From Trichomonas vaginalis G3 (Eukaryota > Parabasalia > Trichomonadida > Trichomonadidae), in NCBI RefSeq assembly GCF_026262505.1, contig NC_067208.1, forward strand, positions 9,557,962 to 9,621,961: a stretch of 64,000 bases of DNA, read 5' to 3'. This document shows positions 1 through 10,400 of this stretch, piece by piece. Positions within the stretch are counted from its first letter, which is position 1; each line of letters opens with the position of its first letter. The notes below the pieces were generated by a model. The model worked only from the letters and a program-made list of their open reading frames with translations. It ran no database searches and was not told the DNA's origin. A program made the translations under genes and the position numbers.

Positions 1-2084
1 TCTCAAAGAAAAATAATTTGATATTATATTATGGAATATCGAATTGTAAATAAAAATTAATATACTTTGATATATCAATGCACATTGAGGTGCTTTTCAT
101 AGGGGAGATATTGTTTTGAATTATTACAAATCTATCGTAGAGAATCAAAATTGATATTTAGAAAAATTGAAGAATTCAAGCTGAAATAAAGGGCTAACGT
201 GTTAAATCATTTGGTTGATATAAGGGTAAAATGTTTTAATACAATTATAAATAATTGAAGAAAAAACCTATATATTTGATTTTGAAAAAAATTGAGAAAA
301 AATAGAAAATAAAAAATTGAAAAATAGATAGTATATTAATAGATAAATGCAATTATTAAGGATGTCAATTCGGAAAATTGTTTTCGTTTTAGAATATAAT
401 TTTTCTTTTGGAAAATTTAAAAAGTGAGACGCGCAGGATTCAAACTTTTTTAAAAGTTGATTTAAATATATTCTAGTGTGGATTCTAAGGATAATATCAT
501 ATTTAAAATAAGAATATACTAGTTTAGGTGGTATAATTTTTTTCGATAAATTTGAGAGTATGTATGTTTAGGGCATCAAAAGTGTCAATTCGCTCAGCGA
601 AAGCTGAGCTAGCTTCGTTCTCGAAAAAATAGGGAAGGAGTGAAAGAGAGTGATACAGATGTTGACACATTCATATCATTTCAACAAATTTTGATCAAAT
701 TGAAATTCAATGAAATTCAATTCACTTCATATCCTTCAGTCAGTACATTGACATCCTTCTACATCACAATGATAACTCGTGCATCAATAGTTCTACAACT
801 AACTCAGAAAAAACAAGATTTTTACTTCCAGCTTACAGCTTTTAAAAAAGTTTCGATGATAAAAATCACTCTACTCTTGTTTATCGATATGTTGTGATAG
901 TAGGTAAACGTATTCTTATCGATATTAATAAAAATATTTTTACGAAAATCTGAACCAATTACAGAGTTATTCATAAAGTTTATGATAACTGTAATTACTT
1001 TATCTTTGTTTAATATTTGAATAAACAATTTAATTTGCATAATTTTTTTTAGTTGAAAGACAGGAAACTTAGTTGAGTTTGTATTATTTTTATCGTTCAA
1101 TTCATTGTATCAGTAAGTGATCCAGATATTTAAGATATTTACAAAAAAATTATTAATTTGATTAACAAATTTTAATCAAAATAGCAAAAATCTATTTGAT
1201 AGCTGTAAGCAAACAATAATTTTTATTTCAAGCAAAATCAATTATTTTCATCTAAACGTATAAAATTGTCAATTTTATGAGAATAAATTTAAAATCTCAT
1301 GAAATATAAAGGAGAGTAATATTTTTCAATTTTCTTTGTCTCAAATATTTTCTGTTGGGAATTTTCTTGTTATCAAAAAATAATTTTAATATTTGTTTAT
1401 TTCATTACATACAATAACATTTTAAAAACTCTATTTGTTCACAAGAAAATTTTTTCCCTTCATATGAAGAAACATTTTGTTCTCCATTTGATGCTGAGTC
1501 TAAATCTCGATTTTTGATTTTTCTTCTTTCCAAATTTCTTTTTTCCAAATTAGAAGTTTAATTCAAATTTTCAATAGTTTATATATTTTCTCAAACCGTC
1601 TCAGATTTTCTCACTTTTTAGGGATTTTCTCTCAAAATATACAAAAATAGTAATATCAATACATGTGTCTAATATACTTTAAAACCATCGTGATAAAATT
1701 CAAAAACGAAGAGTTCTTCTCTCCAAATTTTTTTCAAAATCAAAAAAATGAGATAAAAAAGCACGTTTGGAAAATTCATTTTTAGCATTTTAGGAATTTT
1801 CTCACTTTTCTTCCAAATTGACATCCTTATTCTATGTATAAAATATATGAATAATTTTAACTAATAAAAGTCACCCTAAAAATTTTTCCTTCCCCTATTT
1901 TGGGAGCATATACACATATTTCCCGTATATAAACATATGATGAATTATAGTTCATATTCATAATATCTTTTATAAAATAGAAAAAATTGATCTAAAATTA
2001 TATTTTATCTATAAAAAGTTGAATTTTATGTTATAAAATATTCAAGAGAAATGAAAGGAATTAAATTCTATATAAATGTGAAAT
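1..2084. other. AT-rich stretch without a recognisable gene
   Basis: No credible gene was seen on either strand. The open frames at 640-897 and 822-1100 are low-complexity, overlap each other on opposite strands and resemble nothing recognisable. The stretch contains a short GC-containing hairpin (GCTCAGC-GAAA-GCTGAGC, near 593-611) and a possible inverted-repeat pair described separately. Confidence 0.6.
357..1829. repeat. Possible degenerate element bounded by inverted TAAGGATGTCAATT
   Basis: TAAGGATGTCAATT at the left (about 357-370) recurs inverted at the right (about 1816-1829), and both copies are followed inward by similar T-rich, GGAAAATT-like sequence. The interior has no recognisable gene and no clear target duplication was found. 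It could be a decayed non-autonomous transposon of about 1.5 kb, or a chance pairing in AT-rich DNA. Confidence 0.25.
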
Positions 2085-2747
2085 TTATAATCTTCCATTC
2101 TTAGAAATGTGGCCAATGATGCTGACATCGTCATCATCGTCGTGGTATGAAACAAATTCGTCATCTCGTGATGAATCATCACCAACGGAATTGCCGTACA
2201 AATCGAATTTGTTGATTGCAATGCATGGAGGATATCCTGGACATGGTTTGTCTTGGATCAATCGAACATACCTTGAGATATATTCCTTATCTAAATGATA
2301 CTCTTTTTCGCTACAAATCCGCATAGAATCATCTTTCTCTACTTGATGAATTGTTTTCCATGTTTTGTTGTCATCTGATATTTGTAGTGACCAACTGTAT
2401 AGACAGCAATCTAAGCAATAATGGTAATAATCATCATCACAGCAGCATCCATCATAACAGCAACCGCACCTAACGAAGTAGCCATTAAATTTAAACTTCT
2501 TCGATTTCATGGCAAAAACAATGTAAGGATGATCTTCATATGAATGACTGATCTGAGAACACCAATCATATTTCTTTTCCCATGGGTAAATTGCATATTC
2601 TGGCTTAGTTAGTTGGTCGGTATCGTTAATCTGCTGTTTAGATGAACCTGATGCTGTAACAATGATATCACCTTCATTATAATGCTTTTGAAATATACCA
2701 TTATCATAAGTAATGCTTCCAATCGATTCAAAAAGAATCAAGAACAT
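2085..2747 (-). CDS. F5/8 type C (discoidin-like) domain protein
   Basis: This 220-residue protein has the layout of a coagulation factor 5/8 type C (galactose-binding, discoidin-like) domain. It has an early tryptophan region (YPWEKKYDWCS), then HPYIVFAMKSKKFKFNGY, then a core with WSLQISDDNKTWKTI, then SRYVRLIQ and a closing NKFDLYGN strand. These are the usual landmarks: domain opening, sugar or lipid-binding loops, SnDg-W and the F-x-L-y-G end. Unusually, a cysteine-dense insert (CGCCYDGCCC) sits in the middle and an Asp-rich tail follows residue 195. There is no signal peptide or obvious membrane segment. The ATG is the first in frame. Such domains are common in trichomonad predicted proteins. 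The ligand cannot be told from sequence. Confidence 0.7.
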   Translation of the reverse strand: MFLILFESIGSITYDNGIFQKHYNEGDIIVTASGSSKQQINDTDQLTKPEYAIYPWEKKYDWCSQISHSYEDHPYIVFAMKSKKFKFNGYFVRCGCCYDGCCCDDDYYHYCLDCCLYSWSLQISDDNKTWKTIHQVEKDDSMRICSEKEYHLDKEYISRYVRLIQDKPCPGYPPCIAINKFDLYGNSVGDDSSRDDEFVSYHDDDDDVSIIGHISKNGRL

Positions 2748-2899
2748 TTTGATCTTTCAAAAAAGTGACAACCAAAAAAAATCATGAACATCATATCCTC
2801 ATATTAGCACTTTTTCTGATACAATCAGAGAAAATGTGCAAATTCAGTGCCGTTCTTTATGCATATTTATTTTGAATACTATTTAAAAATTGTGTGAAT

Positions 2900-2908
2900 A
2901 ATTGAAAT
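2900..2908. repeat. Target site duplication AATTGAAAT (left copy)
   Basis: This 9-bp direct repeat is identical to 3294-3302 and lies immediately outside the TIRs of the 385-bp MITE. It marks the original insertion site. Confidence 0.75.
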
Positions 2909-3293
2909 GAAGGATTATTATTTTCGTCTGGAAAGGTGACAAAATTATCATTTTCGTCCGACGAAAATTGTAATTTTTTTTATTTATTTTCAGGGTCATT
3001 CTAAAAAGATAAATTTATGTGGTTGCAATGAAATGACACTACTTGAATTGCAATGCATCTATTAGGAAATTTTGGTGAAAATAAATTGAATAGTTTGAGT
3101 TTATGATTTTGACTTCGCTAAAAAATTGACTAGAAATTCACAAAAATGAAACAATTTGAAGTTGGAGTTAAAATGATAACATGAACAAGGAGCTATTAAA
3201 TAAAGTTGTGTATGGGTGGATTGCGCTTAAATTCGGATGTCAGACGAAAATGATATTTTTGTAACTTTTCCCAGACGAAAATGATAATACTCC
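2909..3293. mobile_element. 385-bp MITE with TIRs of about 55 bp and 9-bp target duplication
   Basis: The terminal inverted repeats pair GAAGGATTATTATTTTCGTC (from 2909) with the inverse of the right end (CATTTTCGTCTGGG-type sequence read backward from 3293). The similarity runs inward about 55 bp and includes two copies of the TTTTCGTC motif per end. The perfect 9-mer AATTGAAAT flanks both sides (2900-2908 and 3294-3302). A 9-bp duplication with long TIRs is the hallmark of Mutator-like elements (MULEs). At 385 bp with no ORF it is a non-autonomous copy. The TIR boundary on the left is uncertain by 2-3 bases. Confidence 0.75.
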
Positions 3294-3348
3294 AATTGAA
3301 ATAGGGCAAGAAACAAAAATTAAGATATCAAATATAATTATAATAATA

Positions 3349-4008
3349 TTAGTTTATTGATTCAAACAAACAAATAAATGCAAATTTATTGATATTAAGA
3401 ATGCAAGTATTAATGTTTAGGTGAGAACAATCAACTGCATTAAATGTAAATTGATTTATAATGTTTAAATCCTTAATTTCTATCCACAAATCAACAATAA
3501 GGCATTGTCTGTTAAAGATTGGCATAAGAGGATAATAATCCTTGCTTATTGTTCCAATGGGATAATCCCAATTTACTGCATTGTTGCGTCCCACAAGGAG
3601 AGCAGAATTAGAATATGTTGATATCAATTGATGTAATCCACCAAATTCTAAGAAAGCTCCTTTCTTTTTAATTGTGTTAAATCCTGCTGGTTTTGGATTT
3701 GAAGTGTTGAAATGTTCTTCTTGGACAAATTCGATGTATTCTGGAATTTGTGGATATTCAAGAAGAAATGAATAATATTTTTGTGAACTTTTGGAGATTA
3801 AAAATTTTTCATCAATATAACGAATAAGAGAAAAGCAATTCTTCGAAAGTGAATAATTTGCTTCTAACTTACTTTCAAAATAACAATAGTTTGTATTTTG
3901 ATGGAATACTTTTAACCATAGTTGTCCATTAGCATCAGTAAAATATTCAAATTCAGATTTCTTCTTAATATTGTTATGTAAAACGTAAGGTTCATTTGAA
4001 TAAGCCAT
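3349..4008 (-). CDS. VFHxN-family protein, subfamily A (intact member)
   Basis: This 219-residue protein is the best intact member of a family repeated many times in the window. Landmarks in order are YVLHNNIKKK near the N terminus, LWLKVFHQNTNYCYFES (about 30-46), a Tyr/Ser/Asn-rich stretch, FLISKSSQKYYSFLLEYPQIP (about 69-89), GGLHQL, NWDYPIG (near 145), LWIEIKDLNIIN (about 175-186) and a hydrophobic C-terminal tail. There is no N-terminal signal peptide. The tail might anchor it to a membrane or be a GPI-type signal, but that is inference. The ATG is true (MAYSNEPYVLH) and the stop is TAA. I do not recognise a named domain. The MITE lies directly downstream. Function unknown. Confidence 0.65.
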   Translation of the reverse strand: MAYSNEPYVLHNNIKKKSEFEYFTDANGQLWLKVFHQNTNYCYFESKLEANYSLSKNCFSLIRYIDEKFLISKSSQKYYSFLLEYPQIPEYIEFVQEEHFNTSNPKPAGFNTIKKKGAFLEFGGLHQLISTYSNSALLVGRNNAVNWDYPIGTISKDYYPLMPIFNRQCLIVDLWIEIKDLNIINQFTFNAVDCSHLNINTCILNINKFAFICLFESIN

Positions 4009-4385
4009 TTAATATAAACTTTATATATATATATTTATCCCTAAATTGTTTAGTTTTGAGTTGGTAATGAATTCGTTTTCAAGGAAAACTTCAATTACTT
4101 TTCTGATAAAAAAGTGACATAAATTATTGATTAATTTTATGCTATACAAAATATAAGTAATTCTGATTATCGAGTAAAAATGTTCTACAGACGCAATCTG
4201 ACAATGGTGGTGAAACTTAATAGAAAATTAACTTTAAAAGACAGGATTATATTATATATCAGACATTTTTGAGAAAATTTATTTAAAATATACACTTGTA
4301 TTGCTTTTTATACAGGTGTAAAGCCTGTAAAAAATGCAACAAAAGTGTAAATATCATACTAATGATTATTTTTGATTCGTCTGTT

Positions 4386-4586
4386 TGATTTATAATGTTT
4401 AAATCCTTAATTAAATGTATCGTTAATTTTAAAATCATCATTGATCGAACCCAATATACTAAATCTATCAGTTTCATTGATAAAATAAAGTTGGTTTCTA
4501 GCAATTTCTTTTTTCTTGCTAAATAGTGCGCCATTTGTGACATTATGATGAAATATTCTTACAAAAAGCTTGTTATCATACTGAAC
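4386..4586 (-). pseudogene. Chimeric fragment: VFHxN subfamily B fused to a subfamily A scrap
   Basis: Read on the minus strand from 4586, the frame gives QYDNKLFVRIFHHN, then YFINETDRFSILGS and DDFKINDTFN, the N-terminal third of a subfamily B protein. It stops at TAA (4407-4409). The sequence immediately downstream, read in another frame, encodes KDLNIINQ, which matches the C-terminal part of the subfamily A gene at 3349-4008. The 5' edge coincides with the end of the hairpin element at 4587, so the fragment is cut on both sides. It is not a functional gene. Confidence 0.6.
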
Positions 4587-6149
4587 TGTTGCATGCTAAG
4601 TAGTGTCAATGTGTAAACCTCTCAATTTTATCGTCGGGGAAGCAACACAATTCCCTCAAAAATATTGAAAAAATATAGAAAATAAAATGAATTAAGATGT
4701 ACTTAAAATGAGAAATAGATTATGATATTAGATTTTAGAAAAAACAGACTTTTGATATAACTTTTGAGAATCTCATATAAAAAAAAGCATTTAAAAATAA
4801 ATTTAAATATCTTATTTATTTTACTATTGTAAATATATTCTGAGATTTTTAGAAAAAAACACTTTTCATAAGTATTCAATATTTGAAAATACGGTCCAAA
4901 AAAAATAGATTCTCTTATATTTGCTTATATAAAAGGAGACTCTCTATCAGATGCGAATGCCTGAATTCAGCACCTCTGATAGAGAGTTTCCTCTTATATA
5001 AGCAAATCTTTTTCATTTGTTTTTGTTAATATAAAAACATCAAAATCTACCAATATGAGAAATTAAACCCTGCGAGGCACCAGTCTAGAACTGGCACTTC
5101 GCAGGGTTTAATTTCTCTTGACAAATGACAAAACTTGTTCGCAATTGTGAACCATTGCGAGCAAGTTTGCCAGATATCTGGAAGGAATTGCTCCTTATGA
5201 TATATGCATTGTAACTGTATATATCATAAAGAGCAATTCCTTCAATTAAACGCAAAAACTTGGTGCAATCGTTGCTGATTGCACCAAAGTTTTCGAACTT
5301 TCCCGAGGGAATTGGAGGGTGAGAGATACATAGTCTATCTATGTACCTCCCACCCTCCAAATCCCACTCTAAATGGGAGAAACTTTGTTCGCATGTTATC
5401 TTATTCAAACAAAGTTTCTCCCATTTAGAGAAGGAATAGGAGCCTACCAGGCACTGATATATAATCAGTGCTTTGTAGGCTCCTATTCCTAATAAAAATT
5501 TGAAAACTTTGGAGCATTTGATTATTGTATTTTGTCAAGAGAAATTCAACCCTGCGAAGTGCCAGTTCTAGACTGGTGCCTCGCAGGGTTTAATTTCTCA
5601 TATTGGTAGATTTTGATGTTTTTATATTAACAAAAACAAATGAAAAAGATTTGCTTATATAAGAGGAAACTCTCTATCAGAGGTGCTGAATTCAGGCATT
5701 CGCATCTGATAGAGAGTCTCCTTTTATATAAGCGAATATAAAAGAATCTATTCTTTTTTGGAGCGTATTTTCAAATATTGAATACTTATGAAAAGTGTTT
5801 TTCCTAAAAATTTAATATAATGCTTAGCACAATATATAAAATTAAAATATCTATAATTATTTTCTATATCACACTTTTCATTACACTTTGAAAAGTCTTC
5901 TCAAACTCTATTTTTAATTATTTTTTAGATATATCTCAAGTGTGATTATTCAAAAACTCATATAGACTATATTTATTTTTTTCATTCAAAAAATTATATG
6001 AGAATCTCAAATTAACTTTCAAATTTTTTATTTTAAAAACATATTAATAATCATATTTTAAGATACTTTTTCGCCCAAAAAATAATCGTACTTCCTCGAC
6101 GATTAATAGGCTCTCAATTTCTATCGTTGACACTACTTAGCATGCAACA
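4587..6149. mobile_element. Foldback element with an array of ten long hairpins
   Basis: The ends are inverted copies of TGTTGCATGCTAAGTAGTGT (4587 onward; inverse ending at 6149). Inside are ten consecutive long stem-loops at about 4921-5005, 5057-5117, 5131-5168, 5181-5243, 5255-5293, 5307-5365, 5367-5430, 5432-5490, 5539-5599 and 5651-5735. The first two hairpins are repeated inverted as the last two, so arms of about 270 bp (about 4855-5125 and 5530-5800) form a further large palindrome around six unique hairpins. The 107-residue frame at 5085-5408 runs through the palindromes and is not taken as a gene. A clear target duplication was not found: GCATGC next to each end is palindromic and ambiguous, and a 3-bp AAC is possible. 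I do not recognise a named family. Confidence 0.7.
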
Positions 6150-6473
6150 AACATGACTAATGCATCGAGAAGATATATAGATTTGAGCATGACATAGCTC
6201 AGCTTTAATTTTTGCATGTCTTGTCGTGTAGTCAGAACGTCTTTTGAAGTTAGAAAAGGAAATCCATCTCTCTCTCCTCGAGGACACATTCCACCTTCCT
6301 GATTTCTGCCGTGCGAAACATGTTCTTTCACGTAAAGGAAAGTAGATATTTTGTTTTCACAAATCTCGTTCGTCTCGATGGAATCGATCTTGACGAAGAA
6401 GAAGGCAAGAAGATCAAGTGGCCTCTTATTTGTGGTGATGTCTCATATGGAATTTCTGATCTTAAGGATCTTG
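6150..6473 (+). other. Possible coding fragment of unknown origin
   Basis: The frame from about 6311 reads NMFFHVKESRYFVFTNLVRL, followed by DEEEGKKIKWPLICGDVSYG, in sequence visibly richer in G and C than its surroundings. It ends at a junction with the beta-helix gene near 6474. It looks like a piece of an otherwise missing gene, but I do not recognise the protein. The opposite strand is also partly open (6137-6331), so the coding strand is uncertain. Confidence 0.25.
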
Positions 6474-7196
6474 TCATCCTCTCATTCTATAACACACTCT
6501 TCCCAGATCAATACTTAAATCCTGATCAATATAGCAATATTCTATATATGCTACACCTTTTTGCGTTGATAAAAAAGCGTAACCATCTTTTTCATTGTTA
6601 GCAAACTCGGAATAACTTATATTTAATTGTCCTGTATCAACTCTGATTAAAAATGAATAATTATAGCATAGATTGATGACAAAATTTGAAGCTATACTTA
6701 TTCCATTATAAAAATTAATAATATATCGACCAGTAGCGTTGGAAATTTGGACAAATTGAGCATTCAGTCTTCCATTTATACCATAAGGCTCCATTGCAAA
6801 AGCTCCATATCCAACAGCAGCACTATTTGTGGAATTTATATCTCTGATGGTTATTTGTCCTCTATAGATGCAAAAAGCTCTACTCTCAATATTTCGTCCA
6901 CAATTTAGGGAGGATACCATTGAAAATTTATGAGTTGAATCATAATTGAAAGGTCTTGATAAGGAAAATGATCCATCTTTAATTGTATAACAAAAATATC
7001 CACAAATATTATTTTCTTGAAATTTTCCACCAAGTGAGAGAATTGCGCCTCCACTACCATTTGATCTACATAAAATAAAAGACGAAAAGCTCACATGTAT
7101 ATTGCTTGAGCCTTCATTTAATGAGAAATACACAGCACCTCCACTTTCTCCCTCTAAATTAACAAAATCAGAGTTTTTGATATAGTAATTTCCCAT
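6474..7196 (-). CDS. Beta-helix (PMP-like) surface protein, C-terminally truncated
   Basis: This 240-residue protein starts at a true ATG (MGNYYIKNS). It contains repeated short strands with GGAVYFS (about 19-25) and GGAILSLGG (about 49-57), regularly spaced Asn/Ser/Cys and turns of about 20-25 residues. These are the features of right-handed parallel beta-helix proteins and of the Chlamydia-like polymorphic membrane protein (PMP) repeats known to be expanded in trichomonads. No N-terminal signal or C-terminal membrane segment is present, although full-length relatives usually have one, and the reading frame ends at a junction with unrelated DNA (GRVCYRMRG then stop). I read it as a truncated member, possibly a pseudogene. 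Confidence 0.5.
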   Translation of the reverse strand: MGNYYIKNSDFVNLEGESGGAVYFSLNEGSSNIHVSFSSFILCRSNGSGGAILSLGGKFQENNICGYFCYTIKDGSFSLSRPFNYDSTHKFSMVSSLNCGRNIESRAFCIYRGQITIRDINSTNSAAVGYGAFAMEPYGINGRLNAQFVQISNATGRYIINFYNGISIASNFVINLCYNYSFLIRVDTGQLNISYSEFANNEKDGYAFLSTQKGVAYIEYCYIDQDLSIDLGRVCYRMRG

Positions 7197-7842
7197 TAGA
7201 TTAAGTAATTAAACTTGCGAAATTAATAAACATTCAGTTTGAGTTATTATAAGAGACACTCTTAAAAATTTTGTAATTCTTCCGCAATATTAATTCTTTT
7301 ATTGTCGTATTTTAAACCTTATTATGTAAGATTTTATAAAAAGTGATATTTTGTTAAATTATCTAAAATCATCATTCTTTTCTGAAAGATTAACTAAGAA
7401 TGAAGAACGAATTCTCCTTGAATATTAAACAATTAAACAATTACTACTAGAATGATTGCTATATTTAACTTTTTAGAAGTGCATGTATCCTTACAAACAT
7501 CAATTTTTTATCTAATAGAAATACCTCCTAATAGTTATTCAGAAATTCTAAACTTGAAATAAAAAACATGAATAAAAAGCTTGAGAACATATAGAGATCA
7601 AAGATGTATTGCATATATTCATTATTATTACTTCAGAAATAATGGTGACTCTTCAGAAATTTCAAGAATACGTCCAGAAGAAATGTAGACCTTTTATATG
7701 AAAAAGATAGCTTTATTAAAAAATGACATTTTGAGAATATTATTAACAACTTTATCAAAGGTTTCATTCCTATGATGAAAAATTGTCCTATGTGACGTAC
7801 TTACCAAAACAGTTTTGCATAACTTAAATTTCTAATTTTTAA
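7197..7842. other. AT-rich intergenic stretch
   Basis: No gene, repeat or RNA could be supported here. Confidence 0.5.
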
Positions 7843-8175
7843 TTAGGATGGTATAATTAACCTTAAAATATAAAAATTATTAAAATTGCTATCTAAATAG
7901 TATCCTGGGATTTGTGGATATTCAAGAAGAAATGAGTAATATTTTTGTGAACCTTTAGTGATTAAAAACTTTTCATCAACTTCGCGAAGAATGGAATAAC
8001 AATTCTGATTTAATGAATAATTTGCTTCTCCTTTGCTATCAAAATAGCAAAACTTTGTGTTTTGATGATATACTTTTAGCCATTGTCTACCATGATCGTC
8101 TTGAAAATACTCATATCCAAATTTCTTCCTAATATTATTATGTAATACATATGAATTATTCGAATAATTGAACAT
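7843..8175 (-). pseudogene. VFHxN subfamily A fragment (N-terminal half)
   Basis: It starts at a true ATG (MFNYSNNSYVLHNNIRKKFG) and follows the family through WLKVYHQNTKFCYFDS and KYYSFLLEYPQIPGY. It then leaves the family and stops after 110 residues (normal length about 219). The second half of the protein is replaced by unrelated AT-rich sequence. It could be expressed as a short protein but is most simply a 3'-truncated pseudogene. Confidence 0.6.
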
Positions 8176-8339
8176 AAATTATAAAAGTAAATCTCTATAG
8201 AACCTGCCTATGAATAAATTTACTATTGAAGCACTCAATAACCGGTTATTCTGGCAAAATATTTTGAATAGTTTACAAAATTTCAATGTTTTGAATCATA
8301 ATATATAAGAACGGATAATTTAAACTAACATTATTAATT

Positions 8340-8890
8340 AACCATAAAATTGCAATGTCCAATAATTATATCAATTCTGTTTGCGGGCGGAGAAGCTGAT
8401 AATGTCATGCCATCATATTCATTATTTGATTGGCAATTCAAGAAGGAATATTGTCTTTTGCCAAAAATATTTTTGTTTAATATGTTGATAAAAATACAAT
8501 TTTCAAATACTACCGGTCCATTGCATCAATGAAATTACTATTCATAACATTTAAAGAACAGCCACCAATAAAATTATCATCAAAACATTTATAAACTTGT
8601 ATAAATTCTAAACATTCAAAAGCTCTGATCATCTAATTCCATAATTATTTGTTCCATTACATTCGTTAACAATTAATGTATTGTCATTCATATATATGCA
8701 TCTGTCACTTTTCCTTTCTGAATCAGTACAATATAAATAAAATGATGAACTATTAACATTTGATTTTGAATGGTAATTGTAAATTTTCCATGTTTTACAT
8801 TTTTTTTTCTGCTTGTAATAGCTTGATTCAAAATAATTATTTAAAAAAATTGAATGTATATTGCGCCATCTTCCAATAAGGATGAGCATT
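8340..8890 (-). pseudogene. Degraded beta-helix protein, paralogue of 11290-12133
   Basis: Minus-strand segments in different frames match the plus-strand gene at 11290-12133 in order. They read NSSSFYLYCTDSERKSDRCI (paralogue: DSSFRLCGPDANHKSDGCI), NECNGTNNYG, QVYKCFDDNFI, NFIDAM followed by an in-frame stop, FENCIFIN and KRQYSFLNCQSN. The frame is broken at least twice. The order of conserved blocks shows that both derive from one beta-helix gene. Confidence 0.55.
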
Positions 8891-9096
8891 ATATATAAAA
8901 AATTTAAGATATATAATGAAAACCGAAAACAAGTTTAGTCGTTACCCTCAATTTTTTCTCAGACCCTAGATTTTTTTTCCAATAGTCATTTACTATTTGC
9001 TAATAATATTGGAATATAACAAAGAAATTTGTTTAAACAGACATTATTCATTGAAAACTAAAAATTAAACAGTTGAGAATTATTCAAATGTTTAAA

Positions 9097-9711
9097 TCAG
9101 AATAAAAGGAAGAATAAATATGAACATAAAAATTTACTCGGCAACAATTCTAAAATTCGAAAATCGTTAAAGCGTATCCATAATTCAAATGTTTGAGAAG
9201 GAATATATATAGGGTTTACATGACAAGGAACTCCCGGAATTGTATTTTTCCTACCCCAAAATGTACTGGCTCCAATTGCATAACTCCAATGTTGAATTCT
9301 ATTTGCAGTTCCATCAATTATGGTATAATTGGTATCGGAAAGAGTCAATCCAGTAAAGTTACTTGATGTATCTAAGACGCATTCATTGAACCGAAAATCA
9401 ATTGATATATTTGTAGCATTATTTGAATTCAACGGATTGCTTGTTTGATTGAATGGAAAATAATCGTTTGGTAAATCATCAGGTGTATAAAACATTATAT
9501 TATATGTATTTTCGATCTTGAAATTATCATCAACATATCCTAAAACACTAAAGAGATCAGTTTCATTGATAAAATAAACTTGCTCTATTGCTGTTTCATG
9601 ATCTTCACTAAAAAATGCATAATTTGTTGCATTATGATGAAATACCCTCACATAAAGATTGTGATCGTATTCAACAATATGATATCCTTTATATTTGCCA
9701 AAACTATGCAT
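9097..9711 (-). CDS. VFHxN-family protein, subfamily B (intact member)
   Basis: This 204-residue protein has a true ATG (MHSFGKYKGYHIVEYDHN). Landmarks are RVFHHNATNYAFFSED (about 23-38), VYFINETDLFSVLGYVDDNF (about 51-70), a PDDLPNDYFPFNQTSNP segment (about 82-98), NFTGLTLSDTNYTIIDGTAN (about 117-136), HWSYAIG (near 140), IPGVPCHVNPIYIPS, and LWIRFNDFRILELLPSK. It ends in a short hydrophobic tail (LCSYLFFLLF). It shares its plan with subfamily A (VFHxN, hydrophobic-Pro-Asp segment, W-x-Y-x-IG, LWI-x-x-D), so I treat A and B as one superfamily. The C-terminal hydrophobic tail suggests membrane attachment. No named domain is recognised. Confidence 0.65.
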   Translation of the reverse strand: MHSFGKYKGYHIVEYDHNLYVRVFHHNATNYAFFSEDHETAIEQVYFINETDLFSVLGYVDDNFKIENTYNIMFYTPDDLPNDYFPFNQTSNPLNSNNATNISIDFRFNECVLDTSSNFTGLTLSDTNYTIIDGTANRIQHWSYAIGASTFWGRKNTIPGVPCHVNPIYIPSQTFELWIRFNDFRILELLPSKFLCSYLFFLLF

Positions 9712-9959
9712 ATTCCAACTTTATATTTATTATTAAATAATTAATTATTTTTATTTTTCTAGACATTACAATGACTGAAATGAATTTTCATTGACTAATG
9801 TTTATTTCCTTGTTGATAATGAAATATGTTGATTTAAAAGATTAGGAAAATAATATGAGGAAAAGGTATTTAGGATTAAAAAAAATGTTTTTAAGATACA
9901 AGAACTCAAGTAAAAAGCATCATTAAACTAGGAAGATTTCGAAATTGGCATACAGAGCA

Positions 9960-10378
9960 TCAAAATTTTCTTGGAAGTAATTCTAAAACTCCGAAATCAA
10001 TAAAGCGTATCCATAATTCGAGTGTATGGGAAGGAACATATAAGGAGTTTTTATGACAAACAACTCCTGGAATTGTGTTTTCATCTATCCATTTAGTATT
10101 AGCGCCAATCGCATAACTCCAATGATCAGAAGTTTGAGCCGTTCCATCAATAATAGTATAATTGGTATCAGAAATAGTTAATCCAGTAAAATTATTATTA
10201 ACTTCGTTACCCAAAACGCATTCATTACATCTGAAATCAATTTCTAGATTTTCTGCTTTAGATGTCCTGAATGGATTATTTGATTGATTGAAGAGAAAAT
10301 AATCTTTAGGGAAATCATCAGGTTCATAAAACATTAAATTATATGTATTTTCGATCTTGAAATTATCATCATCATCTT
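9960..10378 (-). pseudogene. VFHxN subfamily B fragment lacking its N-terminal third
   Basis: The frame runs from a TAA-adjacent DDDDNFKIENTYN through MFYEPDDFPKDYFLFNQS, NFTGLTISDTNYTIIDGTAQ, HWSYAIG and LWIRFIDFGVLELLPRKF. It lacks the first third of the family and the hydrophobic tail. Its 5' break at about 10379 lies directly beside a divergent subfamily A fragment, so this is a rearrangement junction. Confidence 0.6.
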
Positions 10379-10400
10379 AATAATATTGCCAATTCTCTAA

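Noticed and set aside
640-1100. Overlapping open frames at 640-897 and 822-1100
   Set aside because: Opposite strands, low complexity, no family resemblance, and chance length for this AT content.
5085-5408. 107-residue open frame
   Set aside because: It runs through several perfect palindromes, so its codons are dictated by the hairpins. No protein-like features.
4921-5735. CRISPR-like array
   Set aside because: Repeated structure is inverted and hairpin-based with unrelated stem sequences. There are no regularly spaced direct repeats, and the genome is eukaryotic.
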